Shown here one piece after another: positions 47,302 through 55,192 of a stretch of DNA of 64,000 bases (its first letter is position 1; the number at the start of each line of letters is the position of its first letter). A program made the position numbers and the translations under genes. Location: the NCBI RefSeq assembly GCF_003254585.1, contig NZ_QJGZ01000035.1, positions 124,001 to 188,000 of the forward strand. The letters are read 5' to 3'. This DNA is from Flavobacterium sharifuzzamanii (GTDB lineage Bacteria > Bacteroidota > Bacteroidia > Flavobacteriales > Flavobacteriaceae). The notes under the pieces were generated by a model. That model worked only from the letters and a program-made list of their open reading frames with translations, had not been told where the DNA came from and did no database searches.

Positions 47302-47912
47302 TTTTTAAGTTTCTGAGATACTAAGATGCTAAGGTTCTAAGTTTTTTTTCCTTGCATTTTATTAATCTTTTCCGATAACAACATAACTACTAACAAACCC
47401 TTGAATTTATATTCAGGGGTTTTGTTTTTTTTTAGCCACAGATTATATGGATTTTCTTTCAGCCACGACCCGAGCGATAGCGAATTGGCGAAGCAATTAC
47501 ACCAATTTCCACGAATTTTTGTTTTCTAGCCGATTTCCCTTGCAAGCATAGCCCGTGGTTTCAACCACGGGACGCAATATATGATAACGTCCAATCCGCA
47601 ACGTTTCCCGTGGTTGAAACCACGGGCTATATTTTGAGCATTTTTTGCGAAAAATCTAAGATTAAAAATTTGTGGAAATTCACGTAATTCGTGGCAAACA
47701 AAAAAATCCTTTTAATCTGTGAAATCTGTGGCAAAAAAATAATTTCAACAGCATTTAAGAATAAGTTAATTCGCGAATTCGAGCCAAAAAAACTTAGTAC
47801 CTTAGCATCTTAGAACCTCAGAACCTCTAAAAAGGTTACAAAATTCCAAAAACACCAACTTTTTGTTTGAAATAAAACAATTTGTTATATTTTGTTATTT
47901 TTCTGCAAATTA
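47302..47912. repeat. Gene-free 610-nt tract packed with dispersed repeats
   Basis: No gene is seen. In order: a 'tctgagatactaagatgct' repeat (47311-47349), a partial AGCCACAGATTA word (47434-47446), a CCCGAGCGATAGCGAATTGG word (47469-47488), a 25-bp perfect inverted repeat (47548-47630), a 'gtggaaattcacgtaattcgtgg' copy (47672-47697), an AATCTGTGAAATCTGTGGCA copy (47713-47732) and an inverted copy of the first repeat (47785-47828). At least five repeat families meet in one spacer. Confidence 0.8.
47548..47630. repeat. 25-bp perfect inverted repeat with self-palindromic arms
   Basis: Arm 47548-47572 (ATAGCCCGTGGTTTCAACCA plus CGGGA) is the reverse complement of 47606-47630. Each arm contains CCGTGGTT-TC-AACCACGG, itself a perfect palindrome, so either arm can form a hairpin alone. 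BIME-like. Confidence 0.92.
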
Positions 47913-47943
47913 TTTGCTGGTAATCAAAAGTGTAATAACTTTG
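47913..47943 (+). promoter_or_regulatory. Consensus Bacteroidota promoter of lysA
   Basis: TTTG 47913-47916, a 19-nt spacer and TAACTTTG 47936-47943 match TTTG-N19-TAnnTTTG exactly. ATG 47961 follows 17 nt later. It rules out the long upstream frame beginning at 47892. Confidence 0.8.
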
Positions 47944-47960
47944 CCCAAAATGATTTAAAA

Positions 47961-49184
47961 ATGCAAGCAAAAGATTTACTGCAGTTAGCAGACCAATTTG
48001 GAAGTCCATTGTATGTTTACGATGCTGAAAAAATCCAATCTCAGTACAACAGATTAACTAAAGCTTTCTCTAAGGTAGAAAACTTAAGAGTTAATTACGC
48101 CATGAAGGCATTGTCTAACATTGCGATTCTACAGTTATTAAAGAACATGGGGTCTGGTTTAGACACTGTATCGATTCAGGAAGTTTTATTAGGACTTCAT
48201 GCTGGCTATGAACCCGAAAGAATTTTCTTTACACCAAACGGCGTTTCTCTAGAAGAAATCGAAGAAGTTGCCGCAATGGGTGTACAAATCAATATCGACA
48301 ATTTATCTATTCTGGAGCAATTCGGAACAAAACATCCACATATTCCAGTATGTATTCGTATCAATCCACACGTAATGGCGGGCGGAAACGCTAACATTTC
48401 TGTTGGACATATCGATAGTAAATTCGGAATTTCTGTGCACCAGATTCCGCATATCTTGCGAATTGTCGAAAATACAAAAATGAGCATCGTTGGAATTCAC
48501 ATGCACACAGGATCTGATATTTTAGATATCGAAGTATTCTTGTATGCTGCTGAAATCTTATTTGATACCGCAAAACATTTCAAAGATTTACAATTCTTAG
48601 ATTTCGGAAGCGGATTCAAAGTTCCTTACAAAAAAGACGATATCGAAACAGACATCGAAGAATTAGGTAAAAAATTATCTAAAAGATTCAATGCTTTCTG
48701 TGCAGAATACGGAAGAGATTTAACGTTGATTTTCGAACCAGGAAAATTTCTGGTGAGCGAAGCAGGTCATTTCTTAGTAAAAGTAAACGTTGTAAAACAA
48801 ACAACTTCAACAGTTTTCGCTGGAGTAGACAGTGGTTTCAACCACTTAATTCGTCCAATGTTATACGGATCTTCACACCATATAGAAAACATCTCAAACC
48901 CAAAAGGAAAAGAGCGTTTTTACTCAGTTGTAGGATACATTTGCGAAACCGATACTTTTGCAAACAACCGTAGAATTCAGGAAATTACTGAAGGAGATAT
49001 TTTATCTTTCAGAAATGCTGGAGCTTACTGTTTCTCAATGTCTTCAAACTACAACTCAAGATACAAACCAGCCGAAGTTCTTTGGATGAACGGAAAAGGA
49101 ATCTTGATTCGCCAAGCCGAAACATTTGAAGATTTACTTAAAAATCAAATTCCGTTGCCACAAGAAATTGCAGCTACGGTTTAA
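47961..49184 (+). CDS. lysA: Diaminopimelate decarboxylase
   Basis: 407 residues from ATG 47961. FGSPLYVYDAEKIQ near 13 opens the alanine-racemase-like barrel; the PLP lysine is in NYAMKALSNIAIL near 48. Substrate and PLP contacts follow in VGIHMHTGSDILD near 178, LDFGSGFKVPYKK near 214 and IFEPGKFLVSEAGHF near 255. The catalytic cysteine is in GYICETDTFANN near 323. It makes L-lysine from meso-diaminopimelate. The gene has its own consensus promoter and terminator. Confidence 0.97.
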   Translation: MQAKDLLQLADQFGSPLYVYDAEKIQSQYNRLTKAFSKVENLRVNYAMKALSNIAILQLLKNMGSGLDTVSIQEVLLGLHAGYEPERIFFTPNGVSLEEIEEVAAMGVQINIDNLSILEQFGTKHPHIPVCIRINPHVMAGGNANISVGHIDSKFGISVHQIPHILRIVENTKMSIVGIHMHTGSDILDIEVFLYAAEILFDTAKHFKDLQFLDFGSGFKVPYKKDDIETDIEELGKKLSKRFNAFCAEYGRDLTLIFEPGKFLVSEAGHFLVKVNVVKQTTSTVFAGVDSGFNHLIRPMLYGSSHHIENISNPKGKERFYSVVGYICETDTFANNRRIQEITEGDILSFRNAGAYCFSMSSNYNSRYKPAEVLWMNGKGILIRQAETFEDLLKNQIPLPQEIAATV

Positions 49185-49214
49185 CAATAGAAAAAAAGAG
49201 AATATCAATTGTTG

Positions 49215-49250
49215 AAATCCCGTTCCCGAAAGGTGAACGGGATTTTTTTT
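49215..49250 (+). terminator. Terminator of lysA
   Basis: AAATCCCGTTC 49215-49225 pairs with GAACGGGATTT 49235-49245, then T residues to 49250. Confidence 0.9.
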
Positions 49251-49258
49251 ACTCAATC

Positions 49259-49580
49259 TTGTCATTTCGAGGGACGAGAAATCTTCACAAGAAACTCCGT
49301 AAAGAGAGTTACTTCACACCAGTTTGTCATTTCGACGAAGGAGACTCGAGCGATAGCGAACAGGCGAAGCGAATCTTCGCAGGTAGCTCCACAAAGAAAG
49401 TCAAAACACGCAAAGTAACCACAATATTTGTCATTTCGACGAAGGAGACTCGAGCGATAGCGAACAGGCGAAGCAAATCCTCGCAAGTAGCTCTACAAAA
49501 AAAAGTCAAAACACACATAACGAAACCACCAAGTTTGTCATTTCGACGTAAGGAGAAATCTTCGCAAGAAACTCCACCAA
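49259..49580 (+). repeat. Tandem array of 'gtcatttcgacgaaggaga' units
   Basis: Four successive units begin with GTCATTTCGA at 49261, 49326, 49430 and 49537. The second and third are about 104-nt copies that share GTCATTTCGACGAAGGAGAC and CTCGAGCGATAGCGAACAGG and then CGAAGC-AAT, AGCTC-ACAAA and AAAGTCAAAACAC. The first and last units lack the GCGATAGCGAACAGGCGAAG insert. Open frames across the array on both strands are low-quality and repeat-driven, so they are not annotated. It ends 66 nt before the GIY-YIG gene. Confidence 0.88.
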
Positions 49581-49646
49581 GCATATAAAATCCATTACAA
49601 AAGAAAGAAAAATCTTAAACAATTATTTATCTTTAGCCGAAAAAAA

Positions 49647-49961
49647 ATGCATCAACAAGAAGGCTATCACACATACTACATATACATTCTTACAAACAAA
49701 TACAAAACCGTTTTCTACACAGGAGTCACAAATAATTTAAAAATTCGCTTAAGTCAGCACAAAGAACACAATACAACGGGAAACAAAACCTTTACTGCAA
49801 AATACAATGCTACTTATTTGTTGTACTACGAAAAATTCACTTGGATTCAAGAAGCAATTGCTCGTGAAAAAGAAATAAAAGACTGGCGTAGAGAAAAGAA
49901 AATTGAATTAATAAAAACCATTAATCCTGATTTGGATTTTCTAAATTATTTATTTGAATAA
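49647..49961 (+). CDS. GIY-YIG nuclease domain protein (URI superfamily, small)
   Basis: 104 residues holding one GIY-YIG domain. The opening HTYYIYILTNKYKTVFYTGV gives the two motif strands (YIYIL and FYTGV), NNLKIRLSQHKEHN supplies the catalytic Arg and His region, and YEKFTWIQEAIAREKEIKDW contains the metal-binding Glu. Small Bacteroidota copies are often multi-copy with unknown function. On the left lies the tandem repeat array, and on the right, 10 nt after its stop, an inverted copy of the same repeat unit. This bracketing suggests a mobile or repeat-linked nuclease. Confidence 0.9.
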   Translation: MHQQEGYHTYYIYILTNKYKTVFYTGVTNNLKIRLSQHKEHNTTGNKTFTAKYNATYLLYYEKFTWIQEAIAREKEIKDWRREKKIELIKTINPDLDFLNYLFE

Positions 49962-49971
49962 TGTTTCCAAT

Positions 49972-50019
49972 CTTTGCGGAGCTACTTGCGAAGATTTCTC
50001 CTTCGTCGAAATGACAAGA
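49972..50019 (-). repeat. Inverted copy of the 'gtcatttcgacgaagg' unit after the GIY-YIG gene
   Basis: Read on the minus strand it is TCTTGTCATTTCGACGAAGG followed by AGAAATCTTCGCAAGTAGCT and CCGCAAAG. It mirrors the last left-hand unit (49537-49575) with few differences, so the GIY-YIG gene lies between inverted arms. Confidence 0.88.
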
Positions 50020-50128
50020 TTGTGGATAATTAAGAAGTGATTAAAAGTTTTATAACTACTAAAAAAAAATATTTTTCAACAAATATTATATTTGAAATAA
50101 AGAAGTAAATCGCAATTATTTGTAAACT

Positions 50129-50638
50129 ATGAATTCCTTTGAAACTATTTATGATTTTGCATCCAGCGACGGATTCAAAAAGCTTCAAATATTATTTGTT
50201 CCAATTGGGTTTTTCTTATTTTCAAGATTTCTCCTATTCTTGATTGAAAATGACAAAGATGAAGATTTATTTAAAGATCCCGAACAGCAGAAATTTAAAG
50301 TGTATATATTCCAATATATTTCTGTATTTATTTTTATACTTTTCGTATTAATGTTTGGCAGTAAATATTACAAAACTTATAGCTTATACAACAACTCTCT
50401 ATTTGAAACTGAAGGATTTGTAACCAATTTTCACGCAATGCCTGAAGGTGGTCACGATAGCGAAAGATTTACTGTTAATGGAGTACAATTCCAATTCTCA
50501 GATTTTGACATATCAGGTTTTGGATATAATAATGCAAAATCACATGGTGGAGCAATAGACCAAAATAAATATGTTAAGATTGGCTATATCAAAATAGAAA
50601 ATTCAAATCAGATTTTAAAATTGGAAGTCAGAAAATAA
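50129..50638 (+). CDS. Hypothetical two-helix membrane protein
   Basis: 169 residues. Two hydrophobic segments (about 20-40 and 60-80) flank a charged loop with ENDKDEDLFKDPEQQ. The C-terminal half is a soluble beta-rich domain, FVTNFHAMPEGGHDSERFTV and FSDFDISGFGYNNAKSHGGA, with His and Asp/Glu that could bind metal. No family is recognised. It is followed 65 nt later by the XRE regulator gene. Confidence 0.6.
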   Translation: MNSFETIYDFASSDGFKKLQILFVPIGFFLFSRFLLFLIENDKDEDLFKDPEQQKFKVYIFQYISVFIFILFVLMFGSKYYKTYSLYNNSLFETEGFVTNFHAMPEGGHDSERFTVNGVQFQFSDFDISGFGYNNAKSHGGAIDQNKYVKIGYIKIENSNQILKLEVRK

Positions 50639-50703
50639 GAATCAATTAAATTATAAGAAAAACCGTATTTTTGTTTCAGAAAAAATTAAATACCTTTGAA
50701 ATT

Positions 50704-51099
50704 ATGAGCACGACATCAAAACCAAAACATATCGGCAGAAACATTAGCCGAATCAGAGAGCTTAAAGGTATGAAGCAGGAAGCGCTTGCAATTGCGATTG
50801 GTTTAAGCCAGCAAACAGTTTCTAACATTGAAGCAAGTGAAACTGTAGATGAAGAAAGACTTGAAGAAATTGCAAAAGCTTTAGGCGTTACTAAAGAAGC
50901 AATTGAAAATTTTTCTGAAGAATCTGTTTTTAATTTTTTTAATAACTTTCACGATCATAGCTCTATTAGTGGTGCACAAGGAATTAATAATAATTGCAAT
51001 TTCAATCCACTTGACAAAGTTGTAGAACTTTACGAACGTTTGGTTCAGGCTGAAAAAGACAAAGTGGAATATTTAGAAAAATTACTAAAAGGGAAATAA
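50704..51099 (+). CDS. XRE-family helix-turn-helix regulator
   Basis: 131 residues from ATG 50704; the upstream frame from 50671 begins inside a TATTTTTG -7 box (50666-50673). The HTH_3 domain (about 9-65) is IGRNISRIRELKGMKQEALA, IAIGLSQQTVSNIEASETVD and ERLEEIAKALGV. The tail has an Asn-rich linker (FNFFNNFHDHSSISGAQGIN) and a C-terminal coiled-coil LVQAEKDKVEYLEKLLKGK that may mediate dimerisation. Targets are unknown; such genes in this group are often stress- or phage-related. Confidence 0.9.
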   Translation: MSTTSKPKHIGRNISRIRELKGMKQEALAIAIGLSQQTVSNIEASETVDEERLEEIAKALGVTKEAIENFSEESVFNFFNNFHDHSSISGAQGINNNCNFNPLDKVVELYERLVQAEKDKVEYLEKLLKGK

Positions 51100-51123
51100 T
51101 TCCTTAGAAATATAAATTTTACA

Positions 51124-51154
51124 AAAGCACAGAGATTTACTTTGTGCTTTTTTT
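51124..51154 (+). terminator. Terminator of the XRE regulator gene
   Basis: AAAGCACA 51124-51131 pairs with TGTGCTTT 51143-51150, followed by T residues. Confidence 0.8.
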
Positions 51155-51169
51155 AAGCCCAGAAACAAA

Positions 51170-51565
51170 ATGTCATATCTTCTTCTTGCCCTTTTTATCG
51201 TCCTACTAAATTGCTCCATTTTTTATTTTCTAAAACCTGAAAATGGGTTAAAAAAAATACTTTTGTATGCATTAGTCTATTTTGTAATTGCAATAGTTTT
51301 TACCAAAATTTATACTTTACTAAACATCGAAGGAATGCCAAATGGCTTTGCATTTTTTGTACTTTTAATGTTTAGCTGGTCAATCGTATTAATGCATTTT
51401 TTAAAAACCTTAAATAACAGAAGAATAAATATTGCAAAACAATTACAGATAGAAAACAATAAACTTATTAATTCTTCTGCTTATCTCACACTTATTACGG
51501 TCTCTATAACTGCCTTTCAATTGTATTTAATTTTATCAAAAACGATTAATGTTTTTAGAAGTTAG
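51170..51565 (+). CDS. Hypothetical four-helix membrane protein
   Basis: 131 residues. Hydrophobic segments lie at about 2-19, 30-48, 57-77 and 103-123, with Lys- and Asn-rich loops and a short basic end. No family is recognised. It is isolated between the XRE regulator and a secreted protein gene, with AT-rich codons like the rest of this accessory zone. Confidence 0.6.
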   Translation: MSYLLLALFIVLLNCSIFYFLKPENGLKKILLYALVYFVIAIVFTKIYTLLNIEGMPNGFAFFVLLMFSWSIVLMHFLKTLNNRRINIAKQLQIENNKLINSSAYLTLITVSITAFQLYLILSKTINVFRS

Positions 51566-51657
51566 TTAGAATTTTAAAATTAAACTTGGCAAATAAAAAA
51601 AACATTCAAAGTTTTAAAAATAAAACAGCTTTTTAACTCCAATAAACCACCAGTTCA

Positions 51658-52479
51658 ATGAAAAAAATTTTAGCAGTAGGACTACTTTTTTTTGCAATAT
51701 CAAATGTTACAGCCCAAAGTAAATTTACTTTAGAAGAATCATTCTCAAATTACGACATTAAGTACGAAAAAAAAAGTAAAGATTGTGAATATAAAATCTA
51801 CGTAGACAGTATTGGCACAACAAAATATACTCTCTTTTTAATTAAACTACCTAGCGGAAATAATTTTAAAAATACTCATTCGGTATTGGTTTATAATGAA
51901 CTTGAAAGGAAGTCAACTTACTTTTTTCCAAAAGAAGAAAATAAAACTTCAAATTTAGATACGATCTCTATGGTGGTCAAAAGTTTAATTTCTCAAAATT
52001 TTAAGCCCAAAAAAGATATTACGTTATCGGATAAAAACCTGAATAGCCAAATAATAAGTCAAGCTAATAGTAAAATTGCAGATTTAGTAAATAAAAATTA
52101 TAAAAAATTCGCATTTTCATTGCATCCGTTTACACTAAAAGGGCAAAACTATAATGAGGCAGGTCAGAAATTACAGGATGATTTTCTGCAAAGCAAAATA
52201 AACCTTACCTATTTGAAAGGAAAGTCTATTGTTACATCTCAAATAATCAATCATAATCAGCAACTAGAATGTCTGATGAAATGGGAACTTGATGTAAAAG
52301 CTGATAATCAGAATCAAAAATTGGTCTGGAATATTTTAGCAACTTCTATTGACGATGGCAAAAATTGGTTTTTTACAGAGTTTGGAAATAAAGAAGGTCT
52401 AGAAATTTTGGCAAATGATAAATTTATAAAACTGAATAAAATAATAATTTCTAAAATTACTCTCAATAGTTTTAAATAA
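51658..52479 (+). CDS. Hypothetical secreted protein
   Basis: 273 residues with an N-terminal signal peptide (ILAVGLLFFAISNVTAQ, cleavage near 20). The mature part is Lys-rich and contains SFSNYDIKYEKKSKDCEYKI near 30 and a C-terminal WNILATSIDDGKNWFFTEFG segment that looks like a beta-hairpin. No family is recognised. The downstream secreted protein gene begins 12 nt after its stop, so they are likely co-expressed. Confidence 0.6.
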   Translation: MKKILAVGLLFFAISNVTAQSKFTLEESFSNYDIKYEKKSKDCEYKIYVDSIGTTKYTLFLIKLPSGNNFKNTHSVLVYNELERKSTYFFPKEENKTSNLDTISMVVKSLISQNFKPKKDITLSDKNLNSQIISQANSKIADLVNKNYKKFAFSLHPFTLKGQNYNEAGQKLQDDFLQSKINLTYLKGKSIVTSQIINHNQQLECLMKWELDVKADNQNQKLVWNILATSIDDGKNWFFTEFGNKEGLEILANDKFIKLNKIIISKITLNSFK

Positions 52480-52491
52480 TCCCCAAAAGCA

Positions 52492-52944
52492 ATGAAACCT
52501 ACAATCCTACTATCAACACTATTCCTACTATTCACAACAAATTTATTCAGCCAAACCTTAGCCGATTTAAAACTAAAACCAAAAGAAATTCCGAAAGGCG
52601 GTTATATGGTAAGCGATGGCAATATTTGCATAACGCCACAAGCTTGTAGTTTTTATAATGATATTGAAACCTACAGTAACATTGTTGGAACTATAAAAAG
52701 TAAAGCTATTCAGAGTTTTAAAAGCAAAGCAGATCGCGGTTCTATTATGTATTTTGAATTTGATCATGTTTTTAAAGGTGATCGTTTCCTGCAAGGCTTG
52801 CTTTGGGGAAAAGCAGGTGAACCAACAGACGAACATCCAGAAGAATATGTTGTAAAAGGAAAATTTCTAATCATTTGGAGTTTGAAGGCCGATAGTCCGC
52901 TAAAAGAAAAATCGGAAACCAAAATAGAAACGCTTTTACCATAA
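52492..52944 (+). CDS. Hypothetical small secreted protein
   Basis: 150 residues. Signal peptide about 1-22 (FLLFTTNLFSQTLAD). The mature domain contains GYMVSDGNICITPQACSFYN with a close Cys pair and IMYFEFDHVFKGDRFLQGLL, suggesting a small disulfide-stabilised fold. No family is recognised. It lies in a tight run with the secreted protein gene upstream and the DinB gene 26 nt downstream. Confidence 0.6.
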   Translation: MKPTILLSTLFLLFTTNLFSQTLADLKLKPKEIPKGGYMVSDGNICITPQACSFYNDIETYSNIVGTIKSKAIQSFKSKADRGSIMYFEFDHVFKGDRFLQGLLWGKAGEPTDEHPEEYVVKGKFLIIWSLKADSPLKEKSETKIETLLP

Positions 52945-52970
52945 AATAAACTTGAATAACGCTGCAAAAC

Positions 52971-53438
52971 ATGACCAAAACATACAGACAAGGCGCAATT
53001 GGAGCTGTACTCGATGAATACGAAAGAGCGATTTTAGATTTAAGCAAAACGATCTCTTCTTTTAGTGACACAGCACTTACGGCAACAATCAATGATGTAT
53101 CGATTCAGTCAATATTATCTCATGTAGTTCGTTCTGGATATGCTTATGCCTTGTACATTCAAAAATTGTTGGGAGAGCAAAATAACATCCCAGATCTTGT
53201 ATATAGAAAGACTGTTTCCGAGTATCAAAATGACTTAACTGCATTTTTTATTTTCACAGAAAATGTGCTTAAAAATTTTAGCGATAATCAATTGGAAGAA
53301 TGCGACGACGAGAAGAAAATAACAACTTCTTGGGGACAAGTTTATGATATTGAACAAATGATGGAACATGCAATTGTACATATCTTACGTCATAGAAGGC
53401 AAATTGAAAAATTCAAAATTGAGCTTGAAACCAAATAA
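52971..53438 (+). CDS. DinB-family protein
   Basis: 155 residues of four-helix DinB type. GAIGAVLDEYERAILDLSKT opens helix 1; SIQSILSHVVRSGYAYALYI near 44 holds a conserved histidine; the C-terminal helix carries EQMMEHAIVHILRHRRQIEK with further histidines of the putative metal site. DinB-like proteins include metal-dependent thiol transferases. It is the second of three in the window, and the third lies 1.3 kb downstream. Confidence 0.87.
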   Translation: MTKTYRQGAIGAVLDEYERAILDLSKTISSFSDTALTATINDVSIQSILSHVVRSGYAYALYIQKLLGEQNNIPDLVYRKTVSEYQNDLTAFFIFTENVLKNFSDNQLEECDDEKKITTSWGQVYDIEQMMEHAIVHILRHRRQIEKFKIELETK

Positions 53439-53544
53439 TCAAAAAAGTTTGTTAATCTTAATTCATGAAGTTCACAGACTTCATCTTGCATTCATCATTT
53501 AGTAGTATCTTCGCGTATAAAAAAATCATCCTAAAAATATTAAA

Positions 53545-53910
53545 ATGAAACCGCAAATAAGAATCCTGATTTATTCTATACTTTTCTTTTTATACCTTAC
53601 TTCTACGCATCTTCTGCTTGAATTAAACGAAAAGTTTAAAGGTGATCCGTTTGTAACTTTAGGAGTTGGTTTCGGTATTTTGAATCTTATTTATGCCTTC
53701 ACAGCTTTAAAATGGAAACCGTTGCTTAATGTACTTTGCGCTGTCGGAATTGCAGCTTTAGCTATGTTTCTCGCTTTACAGTTTACCAATTTACATCTGT
53801 TTGTCAATTACGATCCTTATCAGGTTAAAACTGCCATTTTTGCTAATGCTGTCTTCTCAATTATTTTTTGGGAGATTGTGTATCAGGTGAAGATTAGAAA
53901 ATCTAAATAA
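53545..53910 (+). CDS. Hypothetical four-helix membrane protein
   Basis: 121 residues with hydrophobic segments at about 6-25, 38-54, 61-80 and 94-113 and a basic end (KIRKSK). Loops include LELNEKFKGDPF and LFVNYDPYQVK. No family is recognised. It is separated from the following lipoprotein gene by two palindromic hairpins. Confidence 0.65.
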   Translation: MKPQIRILIYSILFFLYLTSTHLLLELNEKFKGDPFVTLGVGFGILNLIYAFTALKWKPLLNVLCAVGIAALAMFLALQFTNLHLFVNYDPYQVKTAIFANAVFSIIFWEIVYQVKIRKSK

Positions 53911-53949
53911 TATATTTTAATTGCCTCCATTCATAAAAAGTCTCAAAAG

Positions 53950-54024
53950 GGCTTTAGCCAAATAAATAAATTTTGGCTAAAGCCTTTTTTCTGCATATAC
54001 TGCCCTCAGCTAAAGCTGAAGGCA
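53950..54024. repeat. Two consecutive palindromes ('ggctttagccaaa' and 'tgccctcagcta..')
   Basis: GGCTTTAGCCAAA 53950-53962 is the reverse complement of 53972-53984 and is followed by six T, so it may terminate the membrane protein gene. A second hairpin at 54001-54024 has TGCC-TCAGCT and AGCTGA-GGCA arms with one mismatch. Confidence 0.8.
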
Positions 54025-54115
54025 ATTCATAATATGATTGTTCAATAATTCATAAAACAATATATTTTCGTAGGTAATTTTTTATATTAGCATTTTAAAA
54101 TCATTTAAGCCTAAT

Positions 54116-54673
54116 ATGAAAATTAGAACTCTACTCCTTTTATCATTACTAACTATTTCTTGTAAAAAAGAAACTAAAACTGAATCAGAAACTCCTAAAA
54201 TTGCTTCAAAAGATTCTCTAAAAGTGACTGAAAAGAAAGAACCCGAAACACAAAAGGCAGATACGATTGTGTTATCTACAAAACATAAAACCAATAAAAT
54301 TTTATGTGATCTTGACGGAGATAATCTAGATGAAACTGTAGAAATTTTTAGAAGCGTAAAAAACCAAAAAAGCGGTTTTAGAATCACTTTCGGAAACGGA
54401 AAAAGAACTGATTATTTAGGTTTTGGAAATAATATTTTAGGAAGAGGTTTTGACGAAATTGATTGGGCTGGAATTTTTGAAAAAGCGCCTAAAAATGAAG
54501 TTTACTTTGATAACGTAAATGAAGACGGCGACATTATCGACGAAGAACAAGTTGCAGAAGAAGACAAAATAAAACTGCCAAACGATGGAATCTTTATTCA
54601 TGCCGATGAAAGTTGTGGCGGTGGCGTTATATATTTGAAAAACGGAAAATACGAGTGGATTCAGCAGGAATAA
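54116..54673 (+). CDS. Hypothetical lipoprotein with acidic EF-hand-like loop
   Basis: 185 residues. The lipobox LLSLLTISCKK puts Cys16 first. A charged Lys/Glu/Thr linker is followed by CDLDGDNLDETVEIFRSVKN, a DxDxDNxxE loop similar to FG-GAP/VCBS or EF-hand calcium loops. The tail ESCGGGVIYLKNGKYEWIQQ contains a conserved-looking SCGGG turn. No named family is certain. It is expected at the outer membrane or cell surface. Confidence 0.6.
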   Translation: MKIRTLLLLSLLTISCKKETKTESETPKIASKDSLKVTEKKEPETQKADTIVLSTKHKTNKILCDLDGDNLDETVEIFRSVKNQKSGFRITFGNGKRTDYLGFGNNILGRGFDEIDWAGIFEKAPKNEVYFDNVNEDGDIIDEEQVAEEDKIKLPNDGIFIHADESCGGGVIYLKNGKYEWIQQE

Positions 54674-54705
54674 ACTCTTAATAGTAACTCCAAAATTTAC
54701 GGAAT

Positions 54706-55173
54706 ATGAAAAGTACATTAGAAATTGCCAATCGTTTTAGAGAAGTTATTTTAAACGGAACTTGGATTGCAAATACCAATTTTAAAGATCAGCTAGAAAA
54801 TTTAGATTGGAAAATTGCTAATAGTCCCATTCAGGATTTAAATACGATTGCGGCTCTGGCTCAGCATGTTCATTATTACATAAACGGAATCAATCAGGTT
54901 TTTAAAGGCGGGTCATTAGAGATAAAAGACAAATTTAGTTTTAACTTCCCTCCTATTCATTCGCAGGAACAATGGAATAGTTTTCTAACTAAATTTTGGT
55001 ATGATGCCGAAGCGTTTGCCACTTTTGTAGAACAAATGCCCGACGAAAACCTCAATGATGTCTTTGTAGAAGCAAAATACGGAACCTACAAAAGAAACAT
55101 AGAAGCTATGATTGAACATAGTTATTACCATTTAGGACAAATTGTACTGATAAAAAAACAACTCTCACATTAG
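54706..55173 (+). CDS. DinB-family protein (DUF1572-like)
   Basis: 155 residues. The opening MKSTLEIANRFREVILNGTW and IAALAQHVHYYINGINQVFK near 50 (His pair) plus IEAMIEHSYYHLGQIVLIKK at the C-terminus give the three-His pattern of DinB-like proteins. Closer to damage-inducible DinB domains of Bacteroidota than to the Y-family polymerase also called DinB, to which it has no relation. The genes on both sides are lipoproteins spaced 33 and 20 nt away. Confidence 0.86.
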   Translation: MKSTLEIANRFREVILNGTWIANTNFKDQLENLDWKIANSPIQDLNTIAALAQHVHYYINGINQVFKGGSLEIKDKFSFNFPPIHSQEQWNSFLTKFWYDAEAFATFVEQMPDENLNDVFVEAKYGTYKRNIEAMIEHSYYHLGQIVLIKKQLSH

Positions 55174-55192
55174 AATTGCACATAACCTTTTT

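Noticed and set aside
47892..47960. Longer lysA start
   Set aside because: The extension lies over the exact TTTG-N19-TAACTTTG promoter; the conserved start is ATG 47961.
49259..49580. Possible CRISPR array
   Set aside because: The units are about 104 nt with similarity along their entire length, no unique spacers of constant size, and no cas genes nearby.
49209..49588. Overlapping open frames on both strands (69-109 codons)
   Set aside because: They follow the tandem repeat units, with repeated peptide motifs in every frame and no family features; they are by-products of the array.
54116..54673. Calcium-binding EF-hand claim for the lipoprotein
   Set aside because: Only one acidic DxDxDN loop is visible and no helix pair around it; kept as a description, not as a function.
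52971..55173. DNA polymerase IV (also called dinB)
   Set aside because: The proteins have about 155 residues with a His-bearing four-helix pattern and no polymerase motifs; only the name is shared.
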